From the NCBI RefSeq assembly GCF_006715005.1, contig NZ_VFMJ01000001.1, positions 2,170,001 through 2,234,000 on the forward strand: a stretch of 64,000 bases of DNA, read 5' to 3'. Source of the DNA: Serratia marcescens. Its GTDB lineage: Bacteria; Pseudomonadota; Gammaproteobacteria; Enterobacterales; Enterobacteriaceae. Position 1 is the stretch's first letter; each line of letters begins with the position of its first letter. Of this stretch, positions 40,701 to 50,438 are shown one piece after another. Both the position numbers and the translations under genes were made by a program. The notes under the pieces are model-generated. The model did no database searches and had not been told where the DNA came from. It saw only the letters and a list, made by a program, of their open reading frames with translations.

Positions 40701-41981
40701 ATGATTCGACTGATTATCTTATTGCTGGGCGCACAGGCGCTGCACGGCCAGCGCCGCCTGCTGCTGCTTTTCGGTTGGCTGTGGATAGCCGCAGGGGCGC
40801 TGATGTTGTTCGACATACTGCAGGATGGCCGCTCGGTGCTGGCGCTGGATGCGCTGGCGGTCATCCTGGCGCTGGAGGGGCTGGTGGCGATATCCGCCGC
40901 GCTGGTGATCGGCTCTTCGGCCAGCAGGCCGGTGTTGCTGAAAGGGCTGGGCTTCGTGTTTATGGCCTTTTTAATGTTGGACGTGCCTGCAGACGATAAC
41001 ATCGTCGCTACCGTGGTATTTGGCAGCGCGCTGCTGCTTGACGGTGCCGTGCGCATCGCCTCCTCCACGGTGATTCAACACAGTCGATGGAAAGCCGTGG
41101 CGCTGGCGGGCGGCGGCGAGATCCTGCTTTCGTTGATGATTTTTGTCGGCTGGCCGGCGCCGCATCGGATGACGGTGCCCTTTTGCCTCGGCGTGATGAT
41201 GGTGCTTTCCGGCTGGGCGTTATTGCGTATCGCCCGGAGACTGACAAACTTCTCTCTGAATCAGCACCCCGCGCGGCAGCCGCCGCACCCGGCGGATGAG
41301 GCTGTGCCGCTCACGGTGTACGTCTGGACACCGATTGGTGCGGCTAAAGATCCACGCCGGCGTTACATCGTCGACCGATATATCGCGGCGGTCGATGACG
41401 GTGGCAATATCTCCACCGGTCATGCCGCCCTGGCGCTCGCGCCGGATGTGTATATCAGTCACTACCCGCTCAACGACATCAGCCATTCCGTTCAGGATTT
41501 CCGCCAGTTGTTGCATGCCGGCGAACAGAACAACGTCGACGGGCGTTTTCTGCCCGACCTGTCGGGCGAGATCGCCGCCTGGTGCCCCCCAGACAAGAAA
41601 ATTCAGTTCTATCGCTATAACCCGGCGGCGCTGCGCGCATTCTGGTTACGCTACCGACAGGATGCGACTTACAACCTGACCCGGCGTAACTGCTCCACCA
41701 CGGTCATCGGCGCGCTCGACAGTGCGCTGGAGGGCGTGCTGGGCGATAAACATCTGTGGCGCCGTTTTCTGTTACTGGTGCTGGATCCCAATCTATGGAT
41801 GCTGGCGGTACTGCGCAGCCGTGGCGAAAGCATGACCTGGACACCGGGGTTGGTGCTGGACTATGCGCGCATGTTGCAACAGGTCACCGAGCGCCAACAC
41901 CAACGCTGGTGGCTAAAGTTACGCGAGATGTGGAACATCCTTCGCTTTGGCAAAAGCCAAACGCGCAGGCAAAGATTTTAG
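40701..41981 (+). CDS. Membrane protein fused to a papain-like cysteine-peptidase-type domain
   Basis: This 426-residue protein has two parts. The first 180 residues form about six hydrophobic helices in the manner of HdeD/DUF308 proteins. A soluble C-terminal part follows. It carries a His motif, NISTGHAALALAPDVYISHYP (about 238-258), and later RRNCSTTVIGALDSAL (about 332-347). His before an Asn-Cys is the order of the circularly permuted NlpC/P60 group (YiiX, LRAT). I infer a membrane-anchored hydrolase or acyltransferase of that fold. GAGG lies before the ATG. It sits between yniB and yniC, where E. coli has nothing. Confidence 0.65.
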   Translation: MIRLIILLLGAQALHGQRRLLLLFGWLWIAAGALMLFDILQDGRSVLALDALAVILALEGLVAISAALVIGSSASRPVLLKGLGFVFMAFLMLDVPADDNIVATVVFGSALLLDGAVRIASSTVIQHSRWKAVALAGGGEILLSLMIFVGWPAPHRMTVPFCLGVMMVLSGWALLRIARRLTNFSLNQHPARQPPHPADEAVPLTVYVWTPIGAAKDPRRRYIVDRYIAAVDDGGNISTGHAALALAPDVYISHYPLNDISHSVQDFRQLLHAGEQNNVDGRFLPDLSGEIAAWCPPDKKIQFYRYNPAALRAFWLRYRQDATYNLTRRNCSTTVIGALDSALEGVLGDKHLWRRFLLLVLDPNLWMLAVLRSRGESMTWTPGLVLDYARMLQQVTERQHQRWWLKLREMWNILRFGKSQTRRQRF

Positions 41982-42044
41982 TCTCGCCGCCGGCGATGAT
42001 AGAGTGTCGGCACATTCATCCGCGCCGGCAGGAGTTAACCGCTA

Positions 42045-42710
42045 ATGGCTTATTCGCAACGCATTGAAACCGCAATTTTTGATATGGACGGCTTGTTGAT
42101 CGACTCGGAACCGCTGTGGCTGCAGGCCGAGCTGGATATCTTCGGTGCGCTGGGTTTGGATCTGTCCGACCGTCACAAGCTACCGGACACGCTGGGGCTG
42201 CGCATCGATCTGGTGGTGAAGATGTGGTACCAGGCGATGCCCTGGCAAGGGGTTTCGCTCGATGAGGTGTCGGCACGGATTATCGAACGCGCCATCGAAC
42301 TGGTGCACGAGACGCGCCCGCTGCTGCCGGGCGTTCGGCAGGCGCTGGAGCTGTGCCGCAGTCAGGGGCTGAACATCGGTCTCGCCTCCGCCTCACCGCT
42401 GCACATGCAGCAGCAGGTGCTGAAGATGTTCGATCTTGAAGGTTACTTCGATCAATTGGTTTCCGCCGAATACCTGCCGTACAGCAAACCGCACCCCGAG
42501 GTCTACCTGATTGCCGCCGAACGTCTGGGCAGCGATCCGCTGCGCTGCATCACGCTGGAAGACTCCTTTAACGGCATGATCGCCACCAAGGCCGCGCGCA
42601 TGCGTTCCATCGTGATCCCGGCAGCCGAATACCGCCACGATCCGCGCTGGGCGCTGGCGGACCACAAGCTGGACACCCTGGAACAGCTCACCCCCGCCCA
42701 CTTTGCCTGA
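42045..42710 (+). CDS. hxpB: Hexitol/2-deoxyglucose-6-phosphate phosphatase HxpB (YniC)
   Basis: This 221-residue HAD phosphatase (E. coli YniC 222) has motif I FDMDGLLIDSEP (nucleophile and acid/base Asp), motif II SAS, motif III Lys in YSKPHPEVY and motif IV TLEDSFNG. It dephosphorylates hexitol phosphates and 2-deoxyglucose-6-phosphate in the cytoplasm. AGGAG lies ten bases upstream. A GC-rich terminator follows. Confidence 0.95.
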   Translation: MAYSQRIETAIFDMDGLLIDSEPLWLQAELDIFGALGLDLSDRHKLPDTLGLRIDLVVKMWYQAMPWQGVSLDEVSARIIERAIELVHETRPLLPGVRQALELCRSQGLNIGLASASPLHMQQQVLKMFDLEGYFDQLVSAEYLPYSKPHPEVYLIAAERLGSDPLRCITLEDSFNGMIATKAARMRSIVIPAAEYRHDPRWALADHKLDTLEQLTPAHFA

Positions 42711-42715
42711 CCTGC

Positions 42716-42744
42716 GGCGCCGGCCACCGGCGCCCTGGCTTTTC
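42716..42744 (+). terminator. Terminator of hxpB
   Basis: GGCGCCGG and CCGGCGCC arms around CCA are followed by CTGGCTTTTCC. Confidence 0.75.
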
Positions 42745-43093
42745 CGCTCTGCGCCATAAAAGGGATCCGTGCCGCAAAACAAACGAAACAGCGTTTCATT
42801 ATTATTGAATCGGCATGATGTTGTTATTATGCTGGGTGGCAGGGAAAGCGACGGTCCGCGAAACGTTGTCACTGCCACGCAGCGCTCTTCGCGGCCGCCG
42901 CTTCCTCCCGCCGCTGCGTACTGAAAACCGCCCTTATTTCTCTCCGTTCCGCACAGCCCATTGCCCGCTTTTTGTTCACGCCCGTCAAAAGCGATGATTT
43001 GTTACGTATTGCCGTAACAAGCCGTTGTAAAACCGGGAAAAATAAACAATTGGTTACAGGGTAACTGCTTCCACTACTGGGAATTTTCCCATA
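42745..43093. other. Gene-free gap with a KdgR-type palindrome and GC-rich inverted repeats
   Basis: Between the hxpB terminator and the ydjM operator I see no convincing gene. A KdgR-like palindrome is at 42782-42800. A possible promoter follows (TTGAAT at 42805-42810, then TATGCT after 17 bases). Inverted repeats lie downstream (TGGCAG...CTGCCA near 42836-42876; ACGCAGCG...CGCTGCGT near 42877-42919). A 60-codon frame at 42815-42997 looks random. An unlisted small RNA is possible but unproven. Confidence 0.5.
42782..42800. promoter_or_regulatory. Candidate KdgR operator
   Basis: AACGAAACAGCGTTTCATT agrees with the KdgR consensus AATRAAAYNNTGTTTYATT at all but two specified positions (positions 3 and 11). 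kdgR itself is encoded about 9 kb away in this window. No pectate or hexuronate gene is adjacent. Confidence 0.5.
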
Positions 43094-43113
43094 TACTGGA
43101 TAAATTAACAGTT
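43094..43113 (+). promoter_or_regulatory. LexA (SOS) box of ydjM
   Basis: TACTGGATAAATTAACAGTT contains CTG-N10-CAG with an AT-rich centre, 22 bases before the ydjM start. E. coli ydjM is a known LexA target. Confidence 0.82.
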
Positions 43114-43135
43114 TACCAGCCGGAATCGCAACAGC

Positions 43136-43684
43136 ATGACCGCGGAAGGACACCTTATATTCTCTGTCGCTTGCGCGATCTTCGCCAAGAAGGCGGAAGT
43201 CACGCCAGAGCTGGCTACCGGCGACTGGTGGCACATCATACCCGCCGCGCTGCTGACCTCGCTGCTGCCGGACATCGATCACCCCAAGTCGGTACTGGGC
43301 CAGCGTCTGCGCTGGATTGCCCTGCCCATCGCCCGCGCCTTCGGCCACCGCGGCTTCACCCACAGCCTGCTGGCGATCGCCGGCGGCATGGCGCTGTTCC
43401 AGCTGGACGTGCCGCGCAGCTGGCCGATCCCGGCCGACGCGCTGCACGCCATGATCATCGGTTACTTCAGCCATCTGCTGGCCGATATGCTCACTCCCGC
43501 CGGCGTTCCGCTGCTGTGGCCATGCCGCTGGCGTTTTCGCCTGCCGCTGCTCAACTCGCAAAAAGGCAACCAGCTGGAGCGCGTACTGTGTCTGTGTCTG
43601 GTGGCGTTTGCCATCTGCTGGCAAGGTGGTTTCACCCTGCCGGTGCAATCCTATGTCGAGCAAATCAGAAATATCAGACTCTGA
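43136..43684 (+). CDS. ydjM: SOS-induced inner-membrane protein YdjM
   Basis: YdjM has 182 residues (E. coli 196, so the C-terminus is shorter) and belongs to the DUF457/YdjM family of membrane-bound probable metal-dependent hydrolases. Conserved metal-type motifs are DIDHPKS near residue 47 and GHRGFTHSLLA near residue 70, plus SHLLADMLTPAGVPLLWPCRWRFRLPLL. Helices surround these motifs. A LexA box just upstream points to SOS induction, as in E. coli. The substrate is unknown. Confidence 0.93.
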   Translation: MTAEGHLIFSVACAIFAKKAEVTPELATGDWWHIIPAALLTSLLPDIDHPKSVLGQRLRWIALPIARAFGHRGFTHSLLAIAGGMALFQLDVPRSWPIPADALHAMIIGYFSHLLADMLTPAGVPLLWPCRWRFRLPLLNSQKGNQLERVLCLCLVAFAICWQGGFTLPVQSYVEQIRNIRL

Positions 43685-43756
43685 TCACAAAAATTCGCTC
43701 AACCCATCACCTTCATGTATATAAAACGAACAAAAACACACAAAAAGCTATATCAA

Positions 43757-43770
43757 ATTCCATTTGGATA
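43757..43770 (+). promoter_or_regulatory. Possible CysB site upstream of tcyP
   Basis: ATTCCATTTGGATA fits the core of the CysB consensus (ATTCCNTTNGNAAT) except for its last two bases. It sits in an imperfect palindrome (43750-43771) about 95 bases upstream of tcyP, a known CysB-controlled gene in enterobacteria. Confidence 0.45.
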
Positions 43771-43865
43771 TAAGTAGGCCACTCGGCAAACTGTTACGAT
43801 ATTTACATCGCGACATACGTGATGCGTAGTCGTTTTTATAAGAAAGATTATTGGAGACATTGGGG

Positions 43866-45257
43866 ATGAATCTTCCGCTCGTGATTAACGTGCTGGTGTT
43901 TGTCGCGCTCCTGTTGCTGTTGGCGCAAACCCGCCACAAGCAATGGAGCCTGGCGAAAAAAGTGCTGGTCGGCCTGGTGGTCGGCGTGGTGTTCGGCCTG
44001 GGCCTGCAGCTGGTGTACGGCTCCGACAACCCGGTGCTGAAAGAATCCATCAGCTGGTTCAACATCGTCGGCAACGGCTATGTGCAACTGCTGCAAATGA
44101 TCGTCATGCCGCTGGTGTTCGCCTCGATCCTGAGCGCGGTGGCCAAGCTGCATAACGCCTCTTCTCTGGGCAAAATCAGCGTCCTGACTATCGGCACGCT
44201 GCTGTTCACCACGCTGATCTCGGCGCTGGTGGGCGTGCTGGTCACCAACCTGTTCGGCCTGACCGCCGAAGGCCTGGTGCAGGGCGCGCAGGAAAGCGCG
44301 CGTCTGACGGCGATCCAGACCAACTACGTGGGTAAACTGGCCGATCTGACCGTGCCGCAGATGGTGCTGTCGTTCATCCCGAAAAACCCGTTCGCCGATC
44401 TGACCGGCGCCAGCCCGACGTCTATCATTAGCGTGGTGATTTTCGCCACCTTCCTCGGCGTGGCGTCGCTGCAGCTGCTGAAAGACGACAAGCCGAAAGG
44501 CGAACGCGTGCTGGTGGCTATCGACACCCTGCAGGCCTGGGTAATGAAGCTGGTGCGTCTGGTCATGAAGCTGACGCCTTACGGCGTGCTGGCGCTGATG
44601 ACCAAAGTGGTCGCTGGTTCCAACATTCACGACATCGTCAAGCTTGGCAGCTTCGTGGTGGCCTCGTACATCGGCCTGGCCATCATGTTCGTGGTACACG
44701 CGGTCCTGCTGGCCTTCACCGGCGTTAACCCGATGAAGTTCTTCCGCAAAGTGTGGCCGGTGATCACCTTCGCCTTCACCAGCCGCTCCAGCGCCGCCAG
44801 CATTCCATTGAACGTGGAAGCGCAGACCCGTCGTCTGGGCGTGCCGGAATCCATCGCCAGCTTCTCGGCGTCGTTCGGTGCCACCATCGGCCAGAACGGC
44901 TGTGCGGGCCTCTACCCGGCGATGCTGGCGGTGATGGTTGCGCCGACCGTCGGCATCAACCCGCTGGACCCGGTGTGGATCGCCACCCTGGTTGGCATCG
45001 TCACCATCAGCTCCGCCGGTGTGGCGGGCGTGGGCGGCGGCGCCACCTTCGCCGCGCTGATCGTACTGCCGGCGATGGGCCTGCCGGTGACGCTGGTCGC
45101 GCTGCTGATCTCGGTCGAACCCCTGATCGACATGGGCCGTACCGCGCTGAACGTCAACGGCTCCATGGCAGCAGGCACCATCACCAGCCAGCTGATGAAG
45201 CAAACCGACAAAGCCGTGATGGACAGCGAAGACGAAGTCGAATTGGCTCACCGCTAA
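43866..45257 (+). CDS. tcyP: L-cystine:H+/Na+ symporter TcyP (YdjN)
   Basis: From the ATG at 43866 this is 463 residues, the exact E. coli length; a start five codons earlier is rejected. It is a dicarboxylate/amino acid:cation symporter fold with about eight helices and two re-entrant hairpins, seen as [16 protein letters not shown] and [16 protein letters not shown], which form the substrate site. It is the high-capacity cystine importer for sulfur supply. A possible CysB site lies upstream and a strong terminator downstream. Confidence 0.96.
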   Translation: MNLPLVINVLVFVALLLLLAQTRHKQWSLAKKVLVGLVVGVVFGLGLQLVYGSDNPVLKESISWFNIVGNGYVQLLQMIVMPLVFASILSAVAKLHNASSLGKISVLTIGTLLFTTLISALVGVLVTNLFGLTAEGLVQGAQESARLTAIQTNYVGKLADLTVPQMVLSFIPKNPFADLTGASPTSIISVVIFATFLGVASLQLLKDDKPKGERVLVAIDTLQAWVMKLVRLVMKLTPYGVLALMTKVVAGSNIHDIVKLGSFVVASYIGLAIMFVVHAVLLAFTGVNPMKFFRKVWPVITFAFTSRSSAASIPLNVEAQTRRLGVPESIASFSASFGATIGQNGCAGLYPAMLAVMVAPTVGINPLDPVWIATLVGIVTISSAGVAGVGGGATFAALIVLPAMGLPVTLVALLISVEPLIDMGRTALNVNGSMAAGTITSQLMKQTDKAVMDSEDEVELAHR

Positions 45258-45272
45258 CGCCGTCTCAGAACG

Positions 45273-45301
45273 AAAAAACCGGGGATTATCCCCGGTTTTT
45301 T
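45273..45301. terminator. Bidirectional terminator tcyP / phnX
   Basis: AAAAAACCGGGG and CCCCGGTTTTTT arms with an ATTAT loop sit between convergent genes. Confidence 0.95.
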
Positions 45302-45320
45302 TATGCCCCGCGTTCGGTCG

Positions 45321-46130
45321 TTACGGCCGCTCGCCGTTCGCCAGCCGCCGGTTGATATCGGCGATCACGCCCGGCAATTGCGCCAGTGTGTCTATCACAT
45401 AATGCGCGCCCGCCGCGTACAGCTTATCGGCGGCCGCCGTGCGGCGCTGCTCTATTTCTCCTGCCGCCATTTGACGGTACTCCGACCAGGTAGCGCCGAA
45501 CTCGTTGCCGGACAGCGCCAGCCCGATGCTCCACATCCCGGCGTTCAGCCCTTCGGCAATGCCCGGCACCGCGTCATCCACCTTCACGCAGTGCGCCACC
45601 GCATCGATGCCCAGCGCGATGACGTTCTGCAATGCCATCCACGGCCCCGGTCGGCCGCCGGCCGCAAGATCGTCAGTGGCGACCCAATAATCCGGCGCAT
45701 AGCCGCGCTGCGCGGCGGCAGGCACCAGCACCTCCATCACCGCACGCGGATAGCCGGAGCAGGAACCGATTTTGATGCCCTGTTCACGCAGAGCGGCGAT
45801 CGCCTGCGGCACGCCCTCAATGGGATCGGCGAAATCGATCACTTTGGCGATTTGCAGCGGCATAAACGCCTGATACAGCGCGTCGATGTCTTGATGGCTC
45901 ATCGAGCGGCCCAGCTTCTGCCGCCAGCGTGCGTCGACCGCCGGCAGTTTGCCCAGCGCCTCGATGTGCTGCCATTTGCCGAGCCCCATCGGAATGCGCG
46001 CCTCCGCCAGGCTGATGTCGATATCGAAGGTTTGCTTGAACGCCTCGATGAAAATCTGCGTTGGCGCAAAGGAGCCGAAGTCCACCGTGGTGCCGGCCCA
46101 GTCGAGGATCACTGCGTTGATCTGTTTCAT
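45321..46130 (-). CDS. phnX: Phosphonoacetaldehyde hydrolase PhnX
   Basis: PhnX is a 269-residue HAD-family phosphonatase that cleaves the C-P bond of phosphonoacetaldehyde to acetaldehyde and phosphate. Key features are the nucleophile [10 protein letters not shown] at residues 11-20, the Schiff-base lysine in MGLGKWQHI, and [10 protein letters not shown] for Mg2+. I chose the ATG at 46130 (AAGGA 6 bases upstream) over a TTG two codons earlier. It follows phnW by 9 bases, and together they degrade 2-aminoethylphosphonate. Confidence 0.96.
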   Translation of the reverse strand: MKQINAVILDWAGTTVDFGSFAPTQIFIEAFKQTFDIDISLAEARIPMGLGKWQHIEALGKLPAVDARWRQKLGRSMSHQDIDALYQAFMPLQIAKVIDFADPIEGVPQAIAALREQGIKIGSCSGYPRAVMEVLVPAAAQRGYAPDYWVATDDLAAGGRPGPWMALQNVIALGIDAVAHCVKVDDAVPGIAEGLNAGMWSIGLALSGNEFGATWSEYRQMAAGEIEQRRTAAADKLYAAGAHYVIDTLAQLPGVIADINRRLANGERP

Positions 46131-46139
46131 GGTCAATCC

Positions 46140-47243
46140 TTATTGATTCCAGTACATCGCCTGCCCGACGGCCGCCAGCAAGCGTTCGATATCCTGCGGA
46201 TAAATTTCCCCGATGTTGCCGATGCGGAAGCAGTCGCTCTGCGACACTTTGCCGGGATAGATCACAAACCCTTGCTGCTTCAGGCGCTGATAAAACTCGG
46301 CGAAGCGATAAGTGTCGGCCTCAGGCGAATAGAACGCGGTGATGATCGGCGAATGCAGCGCATCGTCCAGCAGGGTCTCAAAGCCCAGCGCGCGCATACC
46401 CGCCACCAGCCGACGCTGATTGGTCTGATAGCGGTGGTGGCGCGCGGCGATACCGCCCTCTTGTTCCAGCTCTTTCAGCGCCTGCGCGAAGGCCAGCACG
46501 GTGTGGGTCGGCGACGTAAAGCGCCATTTACCGGCCTGGTCTTCCATACAGCGCCACTGGGCATACAGATCCAGCGACAGCGAGCGTGAACGGCCGGCAC
46601 ATTTCTCCAGCTCGCTGCGGCGGGCGATGACGAAAGCGAAGCCCGGCACGCCCTGAATGCATTTGTTGGCGGAGCTGATCAGAAAATCGATGCCCAGCGC
46701 ATCCACATCCAGCGGGATGCCGCCGAAGCTGCTCATGGCATCGACGATAAAGGTCTTGCCGTTGCGCGCCGCCAGGCCGGCGACTTTCTGCAGCGGGTTG
46801 AGCATGCCGGTGGTGGTTTCGCAGTGCACCATGGCGATATGGCTGATGCGCGCATCGCTTTTCAGCACCGCCTCCATTGCCGCCACGTCCGGCTCATTGA
46901 CCTCGCCGCAGTCGAAAGCGTGGTGGTCAATATCCATCAGCCGCGCCATTTCGATCATCCGCGCCCCGTAGGCGCCGTTGTTGACGATCAGCAGCTTGTC
47001 CTGCGGGCCGATGACCGTGCCCAGCACGCCTTCCACCGCAAAACTGCCGCTGCCCTGCAGCAGCACCGAGGTGTACCCGGCGGACGGTGTCGCCAGCGCC
47101 ACCAACCGTTGGCGGATGCGCTGCACCACGCCCAGGTTGTAATCTTCATCCCAGGTGCAGCTGTCGAACAGCATCGCCTCTTTTACCGTTTTCGACGTGG
47201 TCAACGGGCCGGGGGTCAACAGCAGGTAGTTACGATCGGACAT
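46140..47243 (-). CDS. phnW: 2-aminoethylphosphonate:pyruvate aminotransferase PhnW
   Basis: PhnW has 367 residues from [17 protein letters not shown], the Salmonella PhnW length. It is a class V PLP aminotransferase that turns aminoethylphosphonate and pyruvate into phosphonoacetaldehyde and alanine. The PLP lysine is in [17 protein letters not shown], and the upstream [10 protein letters not shown] holds the cofactor Asp. A PhnR-type palindrome lies 14 bases upstream of the start. It is divergent from phnR. Confidence 0.96.
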   Translation of the reverse strand: MSDRNYLLLTPGPLTTSKTVKEAMLFDSCTWDEDYNLGVVQRIRQRLVALATPSAGYTSVLLQGSGSFAVEGVLGTVIGPQDKLLIVNNGAYGARMIEMARLMDIDHHAFDCGEVNEPDVAAMEAVLKSDARISHIAMVHCETTTGMLNPLQKVAGLAARNGKTFIVDAMSSFGGIPLDVDALGIDFLISSANKCIQGVPGFAFVIARRSELEKCAGRSRSLSLDLYAQWRCMEDQAGKWRFTSPTHTVLAFAQALKELEQEGGIAARHHRYQTNQRRLVAGMRALGFETLLDDALHSPIITAFYSPEADTYRFAEFYQRLKQQGFVIYPGKVSQSDCFRIGNIGEIYPQDIERLLAAVGQAMYWNQ

Positions 47244-47256
47244 GTCATTCACCTAT

Positions 47257-47270
47257 TTGGTCTATACCAG
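47257..47270. promoter_or_regulatory. Putative PhnR operator 1 (phnWX side)
   Basis: TTGGTCTATACCAG contains the palindrome TGGTCTATACCA, 14 bases upstream of the phnW ATG. It agrees with the copy before phnS at 12 of 14 bases. TGGT-N4-ACCA is the usual operator type of HutC/UTRA GntR regulators. Confidence 0.7.
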
Positions 47271-47398
47271 ATTGCAGGCATTGTGGCGGCAAATTCCTTC
47301 CCCGGTCAAACGACAAAGCGCGGTGAAACAAAAAATTCATCTGGCTATGTATAATAAGCGCGTGCCGGAATGTCGGGCCGATGCCATAGCGAGATGAA

Positions 47399-48118
47399 AT
47401 GAAAGAACATCAGGGCGATATGCCCCATTACCTGCAGATCAAGGATCAGCTTCAGGCGCGCATCACCCGCGGCGCGCTGCAGGCGGGCGACAAGCTGCCT
47501 TCGGAGCGCGAGCTGTGCGCCATCTTCTCCACCACCCGCGTTACCATTCGCGAGAGCCTGGCGCAGCTGGAGGCCACCGGCGCCATCTACCGCGCCGATC
47601 GCCGCGGCTGGTTCGTCACGCCGGAACGGCTGTGGTTGGATCCGACGCAGAACACCAACTTCCACCGCCTCTGCCAGGAGCAGGGTCGCGCGCCGCGCAC
47701 CGCGCTGCTGTCCGGCGAAAAAACCACGGTGCCGCTCGACGTGATGCAGCCGCTGGCGCTCGAGCCGTTCGATCAGGTGTATCTGCTGCGCCGCGTGCGC
47801 TATGCCGACGGCCGCGCCATCTGCTATTGCGAGAACCACTGTCTGCCGCAGCGGGTACCGGAACTGCTGAGCCACGATCTCAACGGCAGCTTGACCGAGG
47901 TTTATCAGCAACATTACGATTTGATTTACAGCAACATGCACCTGTCGTTCTACCCGACCGCCCTGCCTTACCGCGCCGCCAACGCGCTCGGCGCCATGGT
48001 CGGTCTGCCCGCCTTATTGCTGCGCCGCTTGAACTACGATCAGCACGGCCGCATTCTCGATTTCGACATCGAATACTGGCGCCACGACAGCCTACGCATC
48101 GAGGTCGATACGCTTTAA
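47399..48118 (+). CDS. phnR: GntR/HutC-family regulator PhnR
   Basis: PhnR is a 239-residue transcription factor with an N-terminal winged helix ([44 protein letters not shown], about 20-65) and a C-terminal UTRA ligand-binding domain (about 85-235). By location it is the regulator of the aminoethylphosphonate genes on both sides. Two matching palindromes, before phnW and before phnS, are its likely operators. The effector is probably aminoethylphosphonate or phosphonoacetaldehyde (inference). Confidence 0.92.
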   Translation: MKEHQGDMPHYLQIKDQLQARITRGALQAGDKLPSERELCAIFSTTRVTIRESLAQLEATGAIYRADRRGWFVTPERLWLDPTQNTNFHRLCQEQGRAPRTALLSGEKTTVPLDVMQPLALEPFDQVYLLRRVRYADGRAICYCENHCLPQRVPELLSHDLNGSLTEVYQQHYDLIYSNMHLSFYPTALPYRAANALGAMVGLPALLLRRLNYDQHGRILDFDIEYWRHDSLRIEVDTL

Positions 48119-48245
48119 TCCCCAGCATGACGGGGCTGCGCCCGCCGCTCCGCCTTTCTCTCCCACGCCCAATTCCCGTTGTCGGCAACTCTATTTTGCC
48201 GCTTTCATTTGTTTGTCATATTCGCCGATTAGCTTGGCCGCATGT

Positions 48246-48259
48246 CTGGTGTATACCAG
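48246..48259. promoter_or_regulatory. Putative PhnR operator 2 (phnSTUV side)
   Basis: CTGGTGTATACCAG, with core TGGT-N4-ACCA, lies 34 bases upstream of the phnS ATG. It is the second copy of the element found before phnW. Confidence 0.7.
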
Positions 48260-48293
48260 TTTCGCATTAACCCGCAACAGTGAGGCTGAAGCT

Positions 48294-49304
48294 ATGAAAC
48301 TTTCTCGTCTGGTCGTGATGACCGCCATCGCACTCGGTGCCGCGCCGGCCTGGGCCGCCGACGCGGTGGTGACCGTCTACTCCGCCGATGGCCTGCACGA
48401 CGGCGATCACAGCTGGTATCAAACCCAGTTTGACGCCTTCACTCAGGCAACCGGGGTCAAGGTGCAGTACGTCGAAGGCGGTTCCGGCGCCATCGTCGAG
48501 CGCCTGTCGAAAGAGCGCAGCAACCCGCAGGCCGACGTGCTGGTGACGCTGCCGCCGTTCATCCAGCGCGCCGCCGCGGAAAAACTGCTGCAGGATTTCA
48601 CCCCGCAGGATGCGGTGCAGATCGCCGGCGCCCAGCCGCAGTTCGTGCCGCTGGTGAACAACTACCTGAGCTTCATCTATAACGCCAAACTGTTGCCGCA
48701 GGCGCCCGCCAGCTATCAACAGCTGCTGGACGCGCAGTTCCGCAACAAGCTGCAGTACTCCACGCCGGGCCAGGCGGGTGACGGCACCGCAGTGATGCTG
48801 CAGGCGTTTCACAGCTTCGGCAGCAAAGACGCCGGTTTCGACTACCTCGGCAAGCTGCAAAGCAACAACGTCGGTCCTTCCGCTTCCACCGGCAAACTGA
48901 CCGCGCTGGTCAATAAAGGCGAGCTGCTGGTGGCCAATGGCGATCTACAGATGAACCTGGCGCAGATGCGCAGCAACCCGAACGTGAAGGTGTTCTGGCC
49001 GGCCGGGCCGGACGGCAAGCGCAGCACGCTGGTGCTGCCTTACTATGTCGGCCTGGTGCAAGGCGCGCCGCAAAGCGCCAATGGCAAAAAGCTGATCGAC
49101 TTCCTGCTGAGCAAAGAAGCACAAAGCAGCGTCAGCGCCATTTCCTACGGCATGCCGGTGCGTAAGGACGTCACCCCGACCGACGATAACTTCAAGCAGT
49201 CGCAGGCGGCGCTGAAAGGCGTGGACATCTGGGCGCCGGACTGGAATCAGGTGGTGAGCAGCCTGTCCGCCGATATCTCCCGCTGGCACCAGGTGACCGA
49301 ATGA
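48294..49304 (+). CDS. phnS: 2-aminoethylphosphonate periplasmic binding protein PhnS
   Basis: PhnS has 336 residues from the ATG at 48294. The signal peptide [21 protein letters not shown] is followed by an iron/spermidine-type binding fold ([25 protein letters not shown]). It presents aminoethylphosphonate to the PhnTUV importer. A much longer in-frame start at 48213 would mask the signal peptide. The stop overlaps phnT as ATGA. Confidence 0.93.
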   Translation: MKLSRLVVMTAIALGAAPAWAADAVVTVYSADGLHDGDHSWYQTQFDAFTQATGVKVQYVEGGSGAIVERLSKERSNPQADVLVTLPPFIQRAAAEKLLQDFTPQDAVQIAGAQPQFVPLVNNYLSFIYNAKLLPQAPASYQQLLDAQFRNKLQYSTPGQAGDGTAVMLQAFHSFGSKDAGFDYLGKLQSNNVGPSASTGKLTALVNKGELLVANGDLQMNLAQMRSNPNVKVFWPAGPDGKRSTLVLPYYVGLVQGAPQSANGKKLIDFLLSKEAQSSVSAISYGMPVRKDVTPTDDNFKQSQAALKGVDIWAPDWNQVVSSLSADISRWHQVTE

Positions 49305-50437
49305 CGCTGACGATGCCTTCTACCCTCTCTTCCCGCGCCGAGGCGCGGGATAGTAGCCAAGACATCGCCGGGCCGTCGGGCATTCAGCTCGATCGCGTCA
49401 GCGTGTCGTATCGCGGCACCGAGGTGCTGAAACCCCTCACGCTCACCATCGCCCCCGGCGAAGTGCTGGCGCTGATCGGCCCCTCCGGTTCGGGCAAAAC
49501 CACCGTGCTGCGGGCGATCGCCGGATTCGTGCAACCGTCCGCCGGGCGTATTGCCATCGGTGACGTCGATGTCACCGACGTGCCGCCTTATGAGCGCGGC
49601 CTGGGCATGGTGGTACAGAACTACGCGCTGTTTCCGCATATGCGCGTCGAAGACAATGTGGCGTTCGGCCTGCGCGCCCAGGGCAAGCCGCGCGGCCTCA
49701 CCGCCGAGCGCGTCGAAGAGGCGTTGGCCATCGTCGGCATGTCCGCCTACGCCAAGCGCTATCCCAGCCAGCTTTCCGGCGGCCAGCAGCAGCGGGTGGC
49801 TATCGCTCGCGCCATCGCGGTGCGCCCCAAAGTGCTGTTACTGGATGAACCGCTGTCCGCGCTGGACGCGCAAATTCGCCACAGCATGGTGGAAGAGATC
49901 GCCCGCCTGCACCGCGAGCTGCCTGACCTGACCATCCTGTACGTCACCCACGATCAGGGCGAAGCGCTGACGCTGGCGGACAAGATTGGCATCATGCGCG
50001 ACGGCCACCTGATCGCCCACGGCGAGACCCGCGCGCTTTACCATCATCCCACGAACCGCTTCGCCGCCGAGTTCCTCGGCCGCGCCAACCTGCTGCCGGC
50101 CACCGCGCTGGAGACCACTACCGGGCAAGGCATGACCACCGTCAGCTGCGCCGGCAAAGTGATCGGCTGCTTCACCTACGGCGCACAACGCGGCTTCGAC
50201 AAACTGCTGTGTATTCGGCCGCAGCATATTGCGCTCGATGCCGACGCCCAGCGCAGCAACTGCCTCATCGGTACGCTGCGCGATATTCACTGGCAGGGGG
50301 AATTGACGCACCTGCAGTTCGACGCGCTAGGCCATCCGCTACGCGTGGTCACCACCCACCGCAGCCGGATGCCGCAGATCGGCGAGCGCGTGCCGCTCTA
50401 TTTCGCCCCCGACGACGCGGTACTGATCGAGGACTGA
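49301..50437 (+). CDS. phnT: 2-aminoethylphosphonate ABC importer ATPase PhnT
   Basis: PhnT is a 378-residue ABC ATPase of the spermidine/iron class. An N-terminal extension of about 25 residues ([20 protein letters not shown]) precedes the usual domain. Walker A is [10 protein letters not shown], the Q-loop is in [12 protein letters not shown], the signature is [15 protein letters not shown], Walker B is [12 protein letters not shown] and the switch His is in [11 protein letters not shown]-terminal TOBE-like regulatory domain (about 285-378) follows. Confidence 0.93.
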   Translation: MTLTMPSTLSSRAEARDSSQDIAGPSGIQLDRVSVSYRGTEVLKPLTLTIAPGEVLALIGPSGSGKTTVLRAIAGFVQPSAGRIAIGDVDVTDVPPYERGLGMVVQNYALFPHMRVEDNVAFGLRAQGKPRGLTAERVEEALAIVGMSAYAKRYPSQLSGGQQQRVAIARAIAVRPKVLLLDEPLSALDAQIRHSMVEEIARLHRELPDLTILYVTHDQGEALTLADKIGIMRDGHLIAHGETRALYHHPTNRFAAEFLGRANLLPATALETTTGQGMTTVSCAGKVIGCFTYGAQRGFDKLLCIRPQHIALDADAQRSNCLIGTLRDIHWQGELTHLQFDALGHPLRVVTTHRSRMPQIGERVPLYFAPDDAVLIED

Positions 50438-50438
50438 C

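Noticed and set aside
42815-42997. 60-codon frame downstream of the KdgR-type palindrome
   Set aside because: Arg/Pro-rich random composition and no ribosome site; a non-coding transcript is more plausible than a protein.
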